The position numbers and the translations under genes are program-made. Below the pieces are notes generated by a model. The model saw only the letters and a list, made by a program, of their open reading frames with translations. It ran no database searches and was not told where the DNA came from. DNA of 32,687 nucleotides from Flavobacteriaceae bacterium UBA2765 (GTDB lineage Bacteria > Bacteroidota > Bacteroidia > Flavobacteriales > Flavobacteriaceae), in NCBI GenBank assembly GCA_002352665.1, contig DEIV01000071.1:1-32687 (forward strand). Reading direction: 5' to 3'. Shown in pieces: positions 1 through 8,260 of the stretch. Within the stretch, counting starts at the first letter, position 1. Each line of letters starts with the position of its first letter.

Positions 1-121
1 CTCGATTTTTTAGTAGGGAGATTGCGAGGAACGAGGTACGAATGACGTGGCAATCTCTTGGTCAAAAAGATTACGTCGTACCTTCTCGGAATGACTCTGG
101 ATTCCTACCTACGCAGGAATG
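1..121. repeat. Intergenic repeat pair with inverted repeats, beyond the PUL 3' end
   Basis: Two modules lie just downstream of the last PUL gene, whose stop codon is at 139. In the first, GAGATTGC (18-25) pairs with GCAATCTC (50-57), an 8-bp perfect stem around a core containing GAACGAGGTACGAATGACG. Parts of that core recur inverted at about 72-95. In the second, ATTCCT (101-106) pairs with AGGAAT (115-120). Both look like the short interspersed intergenic repeats with GCAATCTC and ATTCCTnCC...GGAATGAC cores found in many bacterial genomes, but that resemblance is from memory and was not searched. The hairpins could also end the PUL transcript. No coding potential was seen on either strand. 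Confidence 0.6.
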
Positions 122-138
122 ACAAAATTAAAAATTAA

Positions 139-945
139 TTACACTCCTGAAAACGCACTAAAGCCACCATCAACAGGAACTACAATTCCCGTTATAAAGC
201 TCGAATTATCATCGCAAAGCCAGTACAATGTACTTAATAGTTCTTCTGCTTTGCCAAATCGTTTCATGGGTGTATTATTTACAATGGTATTTCCTCTAGC
301 AGTCAGTGAACCATCTTCATTTAATAATAATCTTCTGTTTTGCTCACCTATAAAGAAGCCAGGAGCAATAGCATTTACTCTAATTTTTTCAGAATGTTTT
401 TGAGCCATTTCTACCGCCAACCATTTGGTAAAAATATCAATAGATGCCTTAGAAGTTGAATAACCTACAACTCTTGTCAAAGCCTGTTGTGCTGCCATTG
501 AGGATATGTTTATCACATTCCCTTCGCCTTGCTTTGCCATTTGTTTACCAAATACAATGGTTGGTAAAACTGTGCCTTTTAAATTAAGTTTAGTAACTGC
601 ATCAAAATCATCTAGATTCATATCAAAAAAACTGTCCTCGGGCATAATAGTAGCTCCTTTCATATTACCACCAGCAGCATTGACAAGAATATCAATCTTT
701 CCCCATTGTTGTAATATCTCTTGACGAGCCGTTTCTAATTGTTCACGATTTAAAACATCGGCTACTATGCCTATTGCATCTCCGCCAACAGCTTTGATTT
801 TATCTACTTTGGTTTGAATCGTTTTTTCAGTTCTTCCTAAAATAGCCACTTTAACCTCTTGTTTTGCAAGACCAAGAGCCATTGCTCCGCCTAAAGCACC
901 AGCTCCACCTGTAATAATGGCTACTTTATTTTTTAGATTGCTCAT
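139..945 (-). CDS. SDR-family oxidoreductase, probable D-mannonate oxidoreductase (fructuronate reductase)
   Basis: A 268-residue classical short-chain dehydrogenase with no signal peptide, so cytoplasmic. The cofactor motif TGGAGALG is at residues 12-19, NAAGG at 89-93, and the catalytic Ser149, Tyr162 and Lys166 (YSTSK) are all present. The C-terminal half, with NRRLLLNEDGSLTARG and a run ending in PVDGGFSAFSGV, resembles the SDR proteins annotated as D-mannonate oxidoreductase (B. subtilis UxuB/YjmF type). Those interconvert D-fructuronate and D-mannonate in glucuronate breakdown. It is the last gene of the PUL and its start overlaps the upstream esterase gene by 20 nt, which suggests translational coupling. 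The SDR fold is certain; the substrate is inferred from recalled similarity and from the GUS-like GH2 in the same operon. UxaC and UxuA partners are not in the window. Confidence 0.8.
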   Translation of the reverse strand: MSNLKNKVAIITGGAGALGGAMALGLAKQEVKVAILGRTEKTIQTKVDKIKAVGGDAIGIVADVLNREQLETARQEILQQWGKIDILVNAAGGNMKGATIMPEDSFFDMNLDDFDAVTKLNLKGTVLPTIVFGKQMAKQGEGNVINISSMAAQQALTRVVGYSTSKASIDIFTKWLAVEMAQKHSEKIRVNAIAPGFFIGEQNRRLLLNEDGSLTARGNTIVNNTPMKRFGKAEELLSTLYWLCDDNSSFITGIVVPVDGGFSAFSGV

Positions 946-2380
946 CGTTTTTAAAATTTACATCATCCCAAGTATCAGTACGGAAAGACATTAATGGTAA
1001 TCCTGCTGTATTGTAAATATCCCCTTTAATACAATTTCCAAAAGCATAACGTACAGCTACAGGGTTTGGAACTTTTTTACTTGAGACAATAATATGCGAT
1101 TTTTCATCTCCACCTTTTATAATTGCATCGGCTTTATAAAATATTTTATCAGCTCCTGCAATTTCAAAATTATTTAACGGCTCACCTTTATCACCATATG
1201 TAATTAGCCCTCTTGCTAGTTCATCAAAATAAACTCTAATTTGATTATTATCAACCTCCATTGATTTATATATTGGTCCGCTATAAACAATTCCTTCAAT
1301 CCCATAATCTTTAGCGAAGGCGACTAAAGCTAAACGCTTACCAATAGTTTCTTTATCTGGTGCGTGAATATCACTACATTTTCCAATATCAATTGTCGAT
1401 GCAAAACCTGTATTTTTTTCTTTTTTGGTGATATCTACGATAGATTCTCCAATAAAAGTAACATACCTACCATCGTTATAATAAAAAGGTGCTACTTGAA
1501 CCATATAAAAAGAAAAATCATCATTCCATTTTTTACGCCAATGATTAAACATTGCAGGTAATAATGTTTTATATTCTTTAAAACGACCTCTATTTGTTTC
1601 TCCTTGGTTCCATATTGCTCCACGCATATTAAAACCTTCAAAAGGAGCAACCATTCCGTTATAAATCAAACTTGGCTTATGCATTATTCCGTGTTCATAT
1701 TTTCCTTTTTCGCGTGTAAATACTTGTGGAAATTGGGTTTTTAAGGTTTCATTATCTACAAACGCTTCAGCAGCTGCTCCCCCCCAAGACGAATTTATAA
1801 TTCCAATTGGCACATCTAATACTTTATTTAATTCTTTAGCAAAGAAATAAGCTGTTGCACTAAAATCTTTGATAGATAACGGGGTTGCTTCTAACCATTG
1901 TCCTCCTTTCGTATCTTGTTGAGGGGTTTCAACGGCATTTCTGTTTACATGATACGAACGGATAAATTTGTTTGCTCCGTATAGCATTGCTTCATTTCCA
2001 CCTAAAATTGGTGACTTTGGATAACCTTTTATAGGCATTTCCATATTTGATTGCCCTGCACAAAACCAAACCTCACCAAAAACCACATTTTTAAATAGAA
2101 TCTCATTAGTTCCTTTTATACTTAAGTTATAGGGTTTGTTATCTGCTTTTAACGTTGTAATTTTAGCTTTCCATTTTCCATTTTTATCTGACTTGGTTTC
2201 AATTTCTTTACCCCAACTTCCTGATATTAAAATTGGACAATTAGGTTTGTCTGTTCCCCAAATATTAACACTATCATTTTGTTGTAAGACCATATTGTCT
2301 CCAAAAAATGAAGGTAATTTGGTTTGTGCTGATATGGTTATGGTGCAGATTAAAAGTAGGTATATGGTTATTTTTTTCAT
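926..2380 (-). CDS. SASA-family carbohydrate O-acetylesterase (sialate O-acetylesterase-like), secreted
   Basis: A 484-residue protein with a signal peptide (residues 1-18, ending TISAQ). The SGNH-type signature AGQSNMEMP places the nucleophile at Ser111. WNQGE (257-261) forms a second conserved block. D-x-H at Asp337/His339 (CSDIHAPDK) completes the likely catalytic set. An N-terminal beta domain of about 90 residues precedes the hydrolase domain, as is usual for PF03629 proteins. The family removes acetyl groups from carbohydrates; in PULs it rarely acts on sialic acid, so the name should not be read as the substrate. A 68-bp gap separates it from the upstream GDPD gene, and its 3' end overlaps the SDR gene. 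The fold is clear; the acetylated target is unknown. Confidence 0.85.
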   Translation of the reverse strand: MKKITIYLLLICTITISAQTKLPSFFGDNMVLQQNDSVNIWGTDKPNCPILISGSWGKEIETKSDKNGKWKAKITTLKADNKPYNLSIKGTNEILFKNVVFGEVWFCAGQSNMEMPIKGYPKSPILGGNEAMLYGANKFIRSYHVNRNAVETPQQDTKGGQWLEATPLSIKDFSATAYFFAKELNKVLDVPIGIINSSWGGAAAEAFVDNETLKTQFPQVFTREKGKYEHGIMHKPSLIYNGMVAPFEGFNMRGAIWNQGETNRGRFKEYKTLLPAMFNHWRKKWNDDFSFYMVQVAPFYYNDGRYVTFIGESIVDITKKEKNTGFASTIDIGKCSDIHAPDKETIGKRLALVAFAKDYGIEGIVYSGPIYKSMEVDNNQIRVYFDELARGLITYGDKGEPLNNFEIAGADKIFYKADAIIKGGDEKSHIIVSSKKVPNPVAVRYAFGNCIKGDIYNTAGLPLMSFRTDTWDDVNFKNDEQSKK

Positions 2381-2448
2381 CTATATGTCATTATTCATTA
2401 ATATGGAGTTCGCCTTTTAAATATTCATTCATCACAAATCAAAACTTG

Positions 2449-3306
2449 TTATGGTACATTTGATAATGGTTCAATCTTTTCTATAATTGATGTTTCGTCT
2501 AAAGTATTTTTTTGTAGCTCTTCTACCATTTCTAAAGCCGAATCAGGATTGTTTGTAATTAAACCGTCCAAGCCAAGGTTTATTAAATGATACATGTTTT
2601 TTTCATCATTTACTGTACTTTGCCAAATTTCTATTCCTTTTTCGTGTGCCTTATCAAGTAGTTCTTTTGTAACTTTAGTTCCGTAGCCAACACCAATAGC
2701 AAAAGCATTAATACTTTTTGCAAAATTAAAATTTTTTTCTTCTTCTAATTTATACTTTAAATACAAAATCGGAATCGTAGAGTCTAGCTTTCGAACATTT
2801 ATCAATACAAAATCATAAAAAGAAAAAATAATTACTTGATCATTCATTTCAAGTGCATTCACTATTTTTAAAACTTTTTCCTCTATATCATACGCTTTTA
2901 ATTCAATACATACTTTTATCTTGCCTTTAGCCAGTTTTAAAACTTCTTTTAAAGTAGGTATTCTTTCATTTTTAAATTCATCTCCAAATTCTTTTGGATA
3001 ACCCACTTTAACTTCCTGAATTTCTTTACTCGTCATTTTGGAAATAAATCCTTTCTTCTGATTAGAACTGGTTCTATTTACTGTATTATCATGAATTACA
3101 AAGAGCTCTCCGTCTTTAGACTTATGTACATCTAATTCAATATATTCTGCACCAGCATCTATTGCTTTTTGAAAAGCAATCCATGTGTTTTCAGGTGCAA
3201 TACCAGAGAAACCACGATGTGCAATTACCTTTGTTTGTGCAATAATTTGTATTATATTAAAGAATGTAATAATTACTATTAAAATTGGGTGATTTTTTAG
3301 TTTCAT
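2449..3306 (-). CDS. Secreted glycerophosphodiester phosphodiesterase (GDPD family)
   Basis: A 285-residue protein with an N-terminal signal peptide (about residues 1-24), so exported. Catalytic GDPD motifs are intact: HRG at 30-32, PENT at 38-41, the metal ligands Glu57 and Asp59 in IELDVH, and His72 in the HD pair. Enzymes of this family cleave glycerophosphodiesters to sn-glycerol-3-phosphate and an alcohol. The gene sits inside the PUL, 84 bp after the GH3 gene. A GDPD in a glucan PUL suggests a phosphodiester in the substrate, such as phosphoglycerol substituents, or scavenging of phospholipid head groups. The fragment at 10794-11024 belongs to a different GDPD subgroup (HRGAWKNKELPENS), so it is not a copy of this gene. 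Confidence 0.88.
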   Translation of the reverse strand: MKLKNHPILIVIITFFNIIQIIAQTKVIAHRGFSGIAPENTWIAFQKAIDAGAEYIELDVHKSKDGELFVIHDNTVNRTSSNQKKGFISKMTSKEIQEVKVGYPKEFGDEFKNERIPTLKEVLKLAKGKIKVCIELKAYDIEEKVLKIVNALEMNDQVIIFSFYDFVLINVRKLDSTIPILYLKYKLEEEKNFNFAKSINAFAIGVGYGTKVTKELLDKAHEKGIEIWQSTVNDEKNMYHLINLGLDGLITNNPDSALEMVEELQKNTLDETSIIEKIEPLSNVP

Positions 3307-3390
3307 TACTTATCTTTTTTGTTTAACTAGTTTCCATCAAACATTATGCCTTTAGTTTTAATGTGTTTATTATTAAATTATAAACTGCTG

Positions 3391-5694
3391 TTATTCAACA
3401 ACGTTAAAAGTTGCTTTTAAAGAAGCTTTAGAATCTGTACCAATCCAAATTTCAAAATTACCAGGTTCTACTTCCCATTTTTTATTGACTGTATAAAATT
3501 GTAATGTTTTACTATTTATGGTAAAGGTAACCGTTTTTGTTTCACCTGATTTTAAATTGATTTTTTCAAAACCTTTTAATTCTTTTATTGGACGTGTGAG
3601 GCTTCCAACCAAATCTCTTATATACAATTGCACAACTTCTTCGCCATCTCGTTTTCCGGTATTTGTAATTTCTACAGATACTTTTATTTCTCCACTTACC
3701 GGTATTTCGGTTTTGTCTAATTGTAAATTTTTATATTCAAAAGTAGTATAGCTTAATCCATATCCAAAAGGATACAATGCTTCTTTTGGAGCATCTCTAT
3801 AGCCAGAAAAAGTAACATGTTGTGGACTAAAAGGTCTTCCTGTCATTTTTTGATTATAATACAATGGTTCTTGACCTACATGATATGGAAAAGAAACTGG
3901 TAATTTTCCTGACGGATTATAATCACCAAACAAAACATCAGCAATCGCATTACCAGATTGTGATCCTAAATGCCAGCATTCTAAAATTGAAGGTACATGT
4001 TGTGCTGCCCAAGAAATATCCATCGGTCTACCATTCATTAAAGTAATAATCACGTTTTTGTTTACTTTTAAAATAGCTTCTAATAATTCTTGTTGCACGC
4101 CTGCAAAACCAATATCTGCCTGACTTCTTCCTTCACCTGTTTGTAAAGCCATTTCACCAATGGCTAATACAACAACATCTGCATTCTTAGCAACATTTAT
4201 CGCTTTTTGAAAACCAGATTTGTCTGTTTTATTAAATTTTAATGGCAATAAAAATGTACTACCAATACCTTTATCTGTAACAATACTACAACCTTCAGCA
4301 TAAGTTACTTTAATTGATGGTGGTACAGCATTTTGAATGCCTTCCAATAAGGATACTGCAGTATCTCTTCCTCCTTTTGCTCTCCAATTTCCTAATGGTG
4401 TGTCTTTATCATCAGCTAAAGGTCCAATTACTGCTATGGTTTTACCCGTTTTAGTAAGCGGTAAAAGATTTGTCTCGTTTTTTAATAAAACAATAGATTT
4501 TTTTGCTACTTCACGAGAGAAATCCTGATTTTCTTTTGTGAATATCTCGTTTTTTTCTCGTTCCTCATTACAGTATTTATAAGGATCGACGAAAAGACCT
4601 AATTTAAATTTAACTCTTAAAATTCTTTTAACGGCATCGTCAATAACGCCTTCTTTAACTTTTCCTTCTTTTACCAAAGCCTCTAAATGTGCTACATAAG
4701 CATATGATTCCATATCCATATCACTACCTGCATTGGCGGCAATTTCTGCAGCATGCTTTTTATCTTTAGCATAACCATGAGCAATCATTTCACCAATAGA
4801 ACCCCAATCTGAAACCATAAAGCCATCCCAGTTCCAACCATCTTTTAAAATATCTCTTTGTAAAACTTTATGTCCTGTTGCAGGAATACCATCTATTTCA
4901 TTAAAAGAATTCATAAAAGTAGCCACACCAGCTTCTGCAGCAGCTTTAAATGGTGGTAATATCATATTATGCAATTCATACTCTCCTACATTTACGGTAT
5001 TATAATCTCTACCTGCTTCTGCAAAGCCATAACCTGCAAAGTGTTTGGCACAAGCAGCAATGGTATTATTTTTTGTTAAATCATCACCTTGAAAGCCTTG
5101 TACTCTAGCTACACCAATCTTGGCTGTGAGATAAGGATCTTCACCTGAGCCTTCCATAACACGTCCCCATCGGGCATCACGAGAAACATCTATCATAGGA
5201 GCAAATGTCCAATGAATCCCTGCAGCAGACGCCTCACTAGCCGCAATAGCCGCAGATTCTTTTATGATGTCTAAATCCCAACTTGCACTCTCGCCTAAAG
5301 GAATAGGGAAAATTGTTTTATAACCGTGAATAACATCGTAACCAATGATTAACGGAATTTTTAAACGTGAATTTTCCATTACCGTTTTTTGAGCTTCTCT
5401 AGTTGCTTTTACAGATAACACATTTAACATAGAACCAACACCGCCATTTTTAAGACGGGTCTCTTTCTCTTTGTCATTCACCCCTGAAGCTGGGCCAGTA
5501 ACATCCCAACTACCGTTGTATTGGTTCATTTGTCCAATTTTTTCAGCTAGTGTCATTAAAGCTAAAACGGAATCAACTTTTTGCTCAATTTTACCATTCG
5601 CATTGTCAGTTTGAACTACTTTTTTGTCTTTTTTACAACTTATAATAGATATAAAACTTATGGCTAATATAATTATTAATGGAATTTTTCTCAT
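3391..5694 (-). CDS. bglX: GH3 beta-glucosidase, lipoprotein (BglX-like)
   Basis: A 767-residue lipoprotein: hydrophobic leader ending SIISC, with the lipidated cysteine at position 20. The GH3 N-terminal barrel carries KHFAGYG (217-223) and the nucleophile Asp296 in VSDWG. The alpha/beta sandwich domain follows, with the likely acid/base Glu521 in TGEGRS. A fibronectin-III-like domain closes the protein (about 670-760), as in BglX. It should release glucose from the non-reducing end of beta-gluco-oligosaccharides made by the GH16 enzymes, probably facing the periplasm. It lies 12 bp downstream of the EEP gene in the operon. The family is certain. Linkage preference (beta-1,3, -1,4 or -1,6) cannot be read from the sequence. 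Confidence 0.93.
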   Translation of the reverse strand: MRKIPLIIILAISFISIISCKKDKKVVQTDNANGKIEQKVDSVLALMTLAEKIGQMNQYNGSWDVTGPASGVNDKEKETRLKNGGVGSMLNVLSVKATREAQKTVMENSRLKIPLIIGYDVIHGYKTIFPIPLGESASWDLDIIKESAAIAASEASAAGIHWTFAPMIDVSRDARWGRVMEGSGEDPYLTAKIGVARVQGFQGDDLTKNNTIAACAKHFAGYGFAEAGRDYNTVNVGEYELHNMILPPFKAAAEAGVATFMNSFNEIDGIPATGHKVLQRDILKDGWNWDGFMVSDWGSIGEMIAHGYAKDKKHAAEIAANAGSDMDMESYAYVAHLEALVKEGKVKEGVIDDAVKRILRVKFKLGLFVDPYKYCNEEREKNEIFTKENQDFSREVAKKSIVLLKNETNLLPLTKTGKTIAVIGPLADDKDTPLGNWRAKGGRDTAVSLLEGIQNAVPPSIKVTYAEGCSIVTDKGIGSTFLLPLKFNKTDKSGFQKAINVAKNADVVVLAIGEMALQTGEGRSQADIGFAGVQQELLEAILKVNKNVIITLMNGRPMDISWAAQHVPSILECWHLGSQSGNAIADVLFGDYNPSGKLPVSFPYHVGQEPLYYNQKMTGRPFSPQHVTFSGYRDAPKEALYPFGYGLSYTTFEYKNLQLDKTEIPVSGEIKVSVEITNTGKRDGEEVVQLYIRDLVGSLTRPIKELKGFEKINLKSGETKTVTFTINSKTLQFYTVNKKWEVEPGNFEIWIGTDSKASLKATFNVVE

Positions 5695-5706
5695 TGGTTT
5701 GGTAAC

Positions 5707-6546
5707 TTAGTTTAATTTTAGTTTTACAAAAACTGGTAAATGATCAGAAGGATACTTTAGATCTTTTGAATCACTCAACACGGCATATTTTTTTACTTTA
5801 ATTTGCTTAGCTTTTGACAGCATTATATAATCTATCCTTCTGGTAATTGGTTTGTTAAATTGAAATCCATTAAAAGTACCTTCAGGGCCAAATTGAAGTG
5901 TAGAGATGTCTTTTGCATCCTCCATTTGATTTTTTAGATTTTTAATCAAATCACTATCAGGCTCAGCATTAAAATCTCCCATCAATATCACCGGATAATT
6001 TTTAGTATTTACTATTTTAATCCTATCTAAAATAAGTTTGATACCATTTGATCTGGCTTGTATACCAATATGATCTAAATGGGTATTAAAGACCCATACT
6101 TTTTCTAAAGACTTTAAATCTGTAAATAAACCGTAAGTACATATTCTAGGATAAGCAGCATCCCAGCCTTTAGACATTTTATCCGGGGTTTCTGAGAGCC
6201 AAAAAGTGCTGTCATTTTCCACTTTCAATTTTTTCTTATCATAAAAGATTGCAGAATACTCCCCTTTATCATCTCCATCTCTTCCTTTTCCAATAAAATT
6301 ATAATTTTCTAATTTTTGGTCTATATAGTCTATTTGATGTGGCTGTCCTTCTTGTGTTCCGATGATATCTGGTGCATGAAATTGCAATTGAGAAACTAGA
6401 AAATCTTTGCGATGAGGCCAAGCATTTTCTCCATCGACAGCAACATCTAACCGAATATTATAAGTCATTACAGAAATATTTTGACCCATAATAGTACTAG
6501 GGAGAAAGAAAAAAATCCATAAAAATACTAGTGTATATTTAATCAT
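5707..6546 (-). CDS. Secreted endonuclease/exonuclease/phosphatase (EEP) family hydrolase
   Basis: A 279-residue protein with a signal peptide (residues 1-22). All EEP metallohydrolase motifs are present: Asn30 (MTYNIR), Glu66 (GTQEG), His156 (NTHLDH), Asp191/Asn193 (MGDFNAEP) and Asp268/His269 (PSDHLP). The fold cleaves phosphoester bonds: nucleic acids, inositol phosphates or sphingomyelin-type lipids. This exported single-domain type recurs in Bacteroidota PULs without a known function. It lies 8 bp after the first GH16 gene and 12 bp before GH3, firmly inside the operon. Together with the GDPD it argues for a phosphoester in the PUL substrate. It could remove phosphate from glycerol-3-phosphate released by GDPD, but that is inference. 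A plain secreted nuclease is the alternative. Confidence 0.85.
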   Translation of the reverse strand: MIKYTLVFLWIFFFLPSTIMGQNISVMTYNIRLDVAVDGENAWPHRKDFLVSQLQFHAPDIIGTQEGQPHQIDYIDQKLENYNFIGKGRDGDDKGEYSAIFYDKKKLKVENDSTFWLSETPDKMSKGWDAAYPRICTYGLFTDLKSLEKVWVFNTHLDHIGIQARSNGIKLILDRIKIVNTKNYPVILMGDFNAEPDSDLIKNLKNQMEDAKDISTLQFGPEGTFNGFQFNKPITRRIDYIMLSKAKQIKVKKYAVLSDSKDLKYPSDHLPVFVKLKLN

Positions 6547-6554
6547 GTTTAGTT

Positions 6555-7379
6555 CTATTTTAATTGGTATACTCTTACATAATCAACTTCCATTGTTTGA
6601 GGCCAAATATTACCATCGACTCCTTCTCTACCACCCCAATTTCCTCCAACAGCAAAATTCATAATTAAATAAAAAGGTTGGTCAAAAGGCCAAGTTTTAG
6701 CAGTTTTTTCTGTGGGAGTATAAGTGTTCTTTATATTGTTAGGTGAATCTATATAAAATTGAATTTTTTCATTTGTCCAAATAATACCATAAGTATGAAA
6801 ATCCTCTTCTGTAGTCTTTAAATTTATTGATGTTTTATTATTAGTATACCCATAATCACTTTTTGTATGTATATTACAATGAACGGTGTTTGGTTGATAG
6901 CCAACGTATTCTAAAATATCTATTTCTCCACATTCCGGCCATCCGGCTTCATCATGATTTGACCCTAACATCCATAAAGCAGGCCAAGTTCCTTTTCCTT
7001 TCATCATTTTTGCTCTAAACTCTATGCGACCATATTTGAATTCCTGTTTTTTTTGACTTGAAAGCCGTGTAGAAGTATAACCTCCTTTTTCATTGTCTCC
7101 TGTTTTAGTAGCTGTAATATAAAGCCTACCATTTGTTACCTTATAATTATCAGTATTTTCAACATATTCTTGCCATTCGTTGTTTACTTTTCCAACATCC
7201 CAAAGCACAAAAGACCAATTGTCTAAATTAACTTTATCACCATCAAATTCATCAGCCCAAACCAATTTATATTCTTCGGGTAATTCTACTTCTTTATTAG
7301 AAACATTTTCTTTTTCCTTAGTACAAGATAGACTAGCTATTAAAGAAAATAAGATTAAGGAGCGAAACATTTTATACAT
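6555..7379 (-). CDS. GH16 endo-beta-glucanase (laminarinase-like), lipoprotein, copy A
   Basis: A 274-residue single-domain GH16 enzyme on a lipoprotein leader (Cys19 in LSCTKEK). The catalytic signature GEIDILE gives nucleophile Glu152, Asp154 and acid/base Glu157. WPALWMLG upstream and FAVGGNWGG near the C-terminus are typical of the laminarinase branch (GH16_3), which hydrolyses beta-1,3 or mixed beta-1,3/1,4-glucan. It lies 8 bp after the second GH16 gene, its clear paralogue, and both end in DYVRVYQLK. A start at Met4 would also leave a workable lipobox. Lipidation suggests surface or periplasmic anchoring. The family is certain. Beta-1,3-galactanase activity, known in other GH16 branches, is a less likely alternative. 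Confidence 0.93.
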   Translation of the reverse strand: MYKMFRSLILFSLIASLSCTKEKENVSNKEVELPEEYKLVWADEFDGDKVNLDNWSFVLWDVGKVNNEWQEYVENTDNYKVTNGRLYITATKTGDNEKGGYTSTRLSSQKKQEFKYGRIEFRAKMMKGKGTWPALWMLGSNHDEAGWPECGEIDILEYVGYQPNTVHCNIHTKSDYGYTNNKTSINLKTTEEDFHTYGIIWTNEKIQFYIDSPNNIKNTYTPTEKTAKTWPFDQPFYLIMNFAVGGNWGGREGVDGNIWPQTMEVDYVRVYQLK

Positions 7380-7387
7380 AAATTACA

Positions 7388-8257
7388 TTATTTTAATTGA
7401 TATACTCTAACATAGTCAATTGCCATTTGCTGCGGAAAAACCGTATCATCAATTCCTTTTTGGGCTCCCCACATTCCTCCAATAGCATTGTTTAACTTTA
7501 AACAGAAATTTTGATCAAATGGCCATTCATCACTTGTTTTATGTTCATTTAATATTTGGAGATAAACCCGTCCATCTAAAAGAAAATCAATTTTTTCAGA
7601 AGTCCATTCAATGGCATATACATGAAATTTGTCATAAGGCTTATCAATAAAAATGCCTTGTGTTTTTTGTGTTCTATCTATGTGATTGTATGCTTCTGAG
7701 TGTATAGATCCAAAAATAGTATCTTTGTTAAAACCTACATGCTCCATAATATCAATTTCACCACATTTTGGCCATCCTACTTCTTTTTTGTTCTCGCCTA
7801 GCATCCAAATTGCAGGCCATTGACCTACCCCTCTTGGTAATTTTGCCTTGACTTCAATCTTGCCATAGACCCATTCTACTAATCCTTTGGTAGTTAGACT
7901 TGCAGAAGTATATTGAGCAGTATCAATTTTAGGAATATAGTGTAACCAACTTTTATCATTAAAGTCTTCACTATTAAAATCTATATTCAAAATTTTCTCT
8001 TTGTGTGCTTCAATAATTAAATGTCCGTTTTCAACACGAGCATTTTTCAAACTATCTGTATAATATTGTTTTTCATTATTTCTAATAAAACCTAACTCAT
8101 AATTCCACTTGGTACTGTCTGGCTTTCCTTTATAGTCAAATTCATCAGCCCAAACCAATTCGTAATTTTTCAATAAAACCGCTGCTTTCTTATCTTTTGA
8201 ACAAGAAAACAGCAGTAATAAACTAATAAAATAAATGAAAATTCTATTAATCTGCAT
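7388..8257 (-). CDS. GH16 endo-beta-glucanase (laminarinase-like), lipoprotein, copy B
   Basis: A 289-residue GH16 lipoprotein (Cys19 in LFSCSKDKK). The catalytic signature GEIDIME has Glu167, Asp169 and Glu172. It shares YELVWADEFD-type N-terminal and DYVRVYQLK C-terminal segments with the next gene, so the two arose by tandem duplication, but they have diverged widely. This copy has an extra segment around residues 88-120 (IDFNSEDFNDKSWLHYIPK region), before the strand that lines the substrate cleft, and NAIGGMWGA replaces the usual AVGGNWGG. These differences suggest a different chain length or linkage preference from copy A. It lies 3 bp after the GH2 gene. Confidence 0.92.
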   Translation of the reverse strand: MQINRIFIYFISLLLLFSCSKDKKAAVLLKNYELVWADEFDYKGKPDSTKWNYELGFIRNNEKQYYTDSLKNARVENGHLIIEAHKEKILNIDFNSEDFNDKSWLHYIPKIDTAQYTSASLTTKGLVEWVYGKIEVKAKLPRGVGQWPAIWMLGENKKEVGWPKCGEIDIMEHVGFNKDTIFGSIHSEAYNHIDRTQKTQGIFIDKPYDKFHVYAIEWTSEKIDFLLDGRVYLQILNEHKTSDEWPFDQNFCLKLNNAIGGMWGAQKGIDDTVFPQQMAIDYVRVYQLK

Positions 8258-8260
8258 TGC

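Noticed and set aside
119..403. Plus-strand open frame of 94 codons at the left end
   Set aside because: It lies opposite the SDR gene, whose catalytic motifs are intact; no motif or export signal is seen in the frame.
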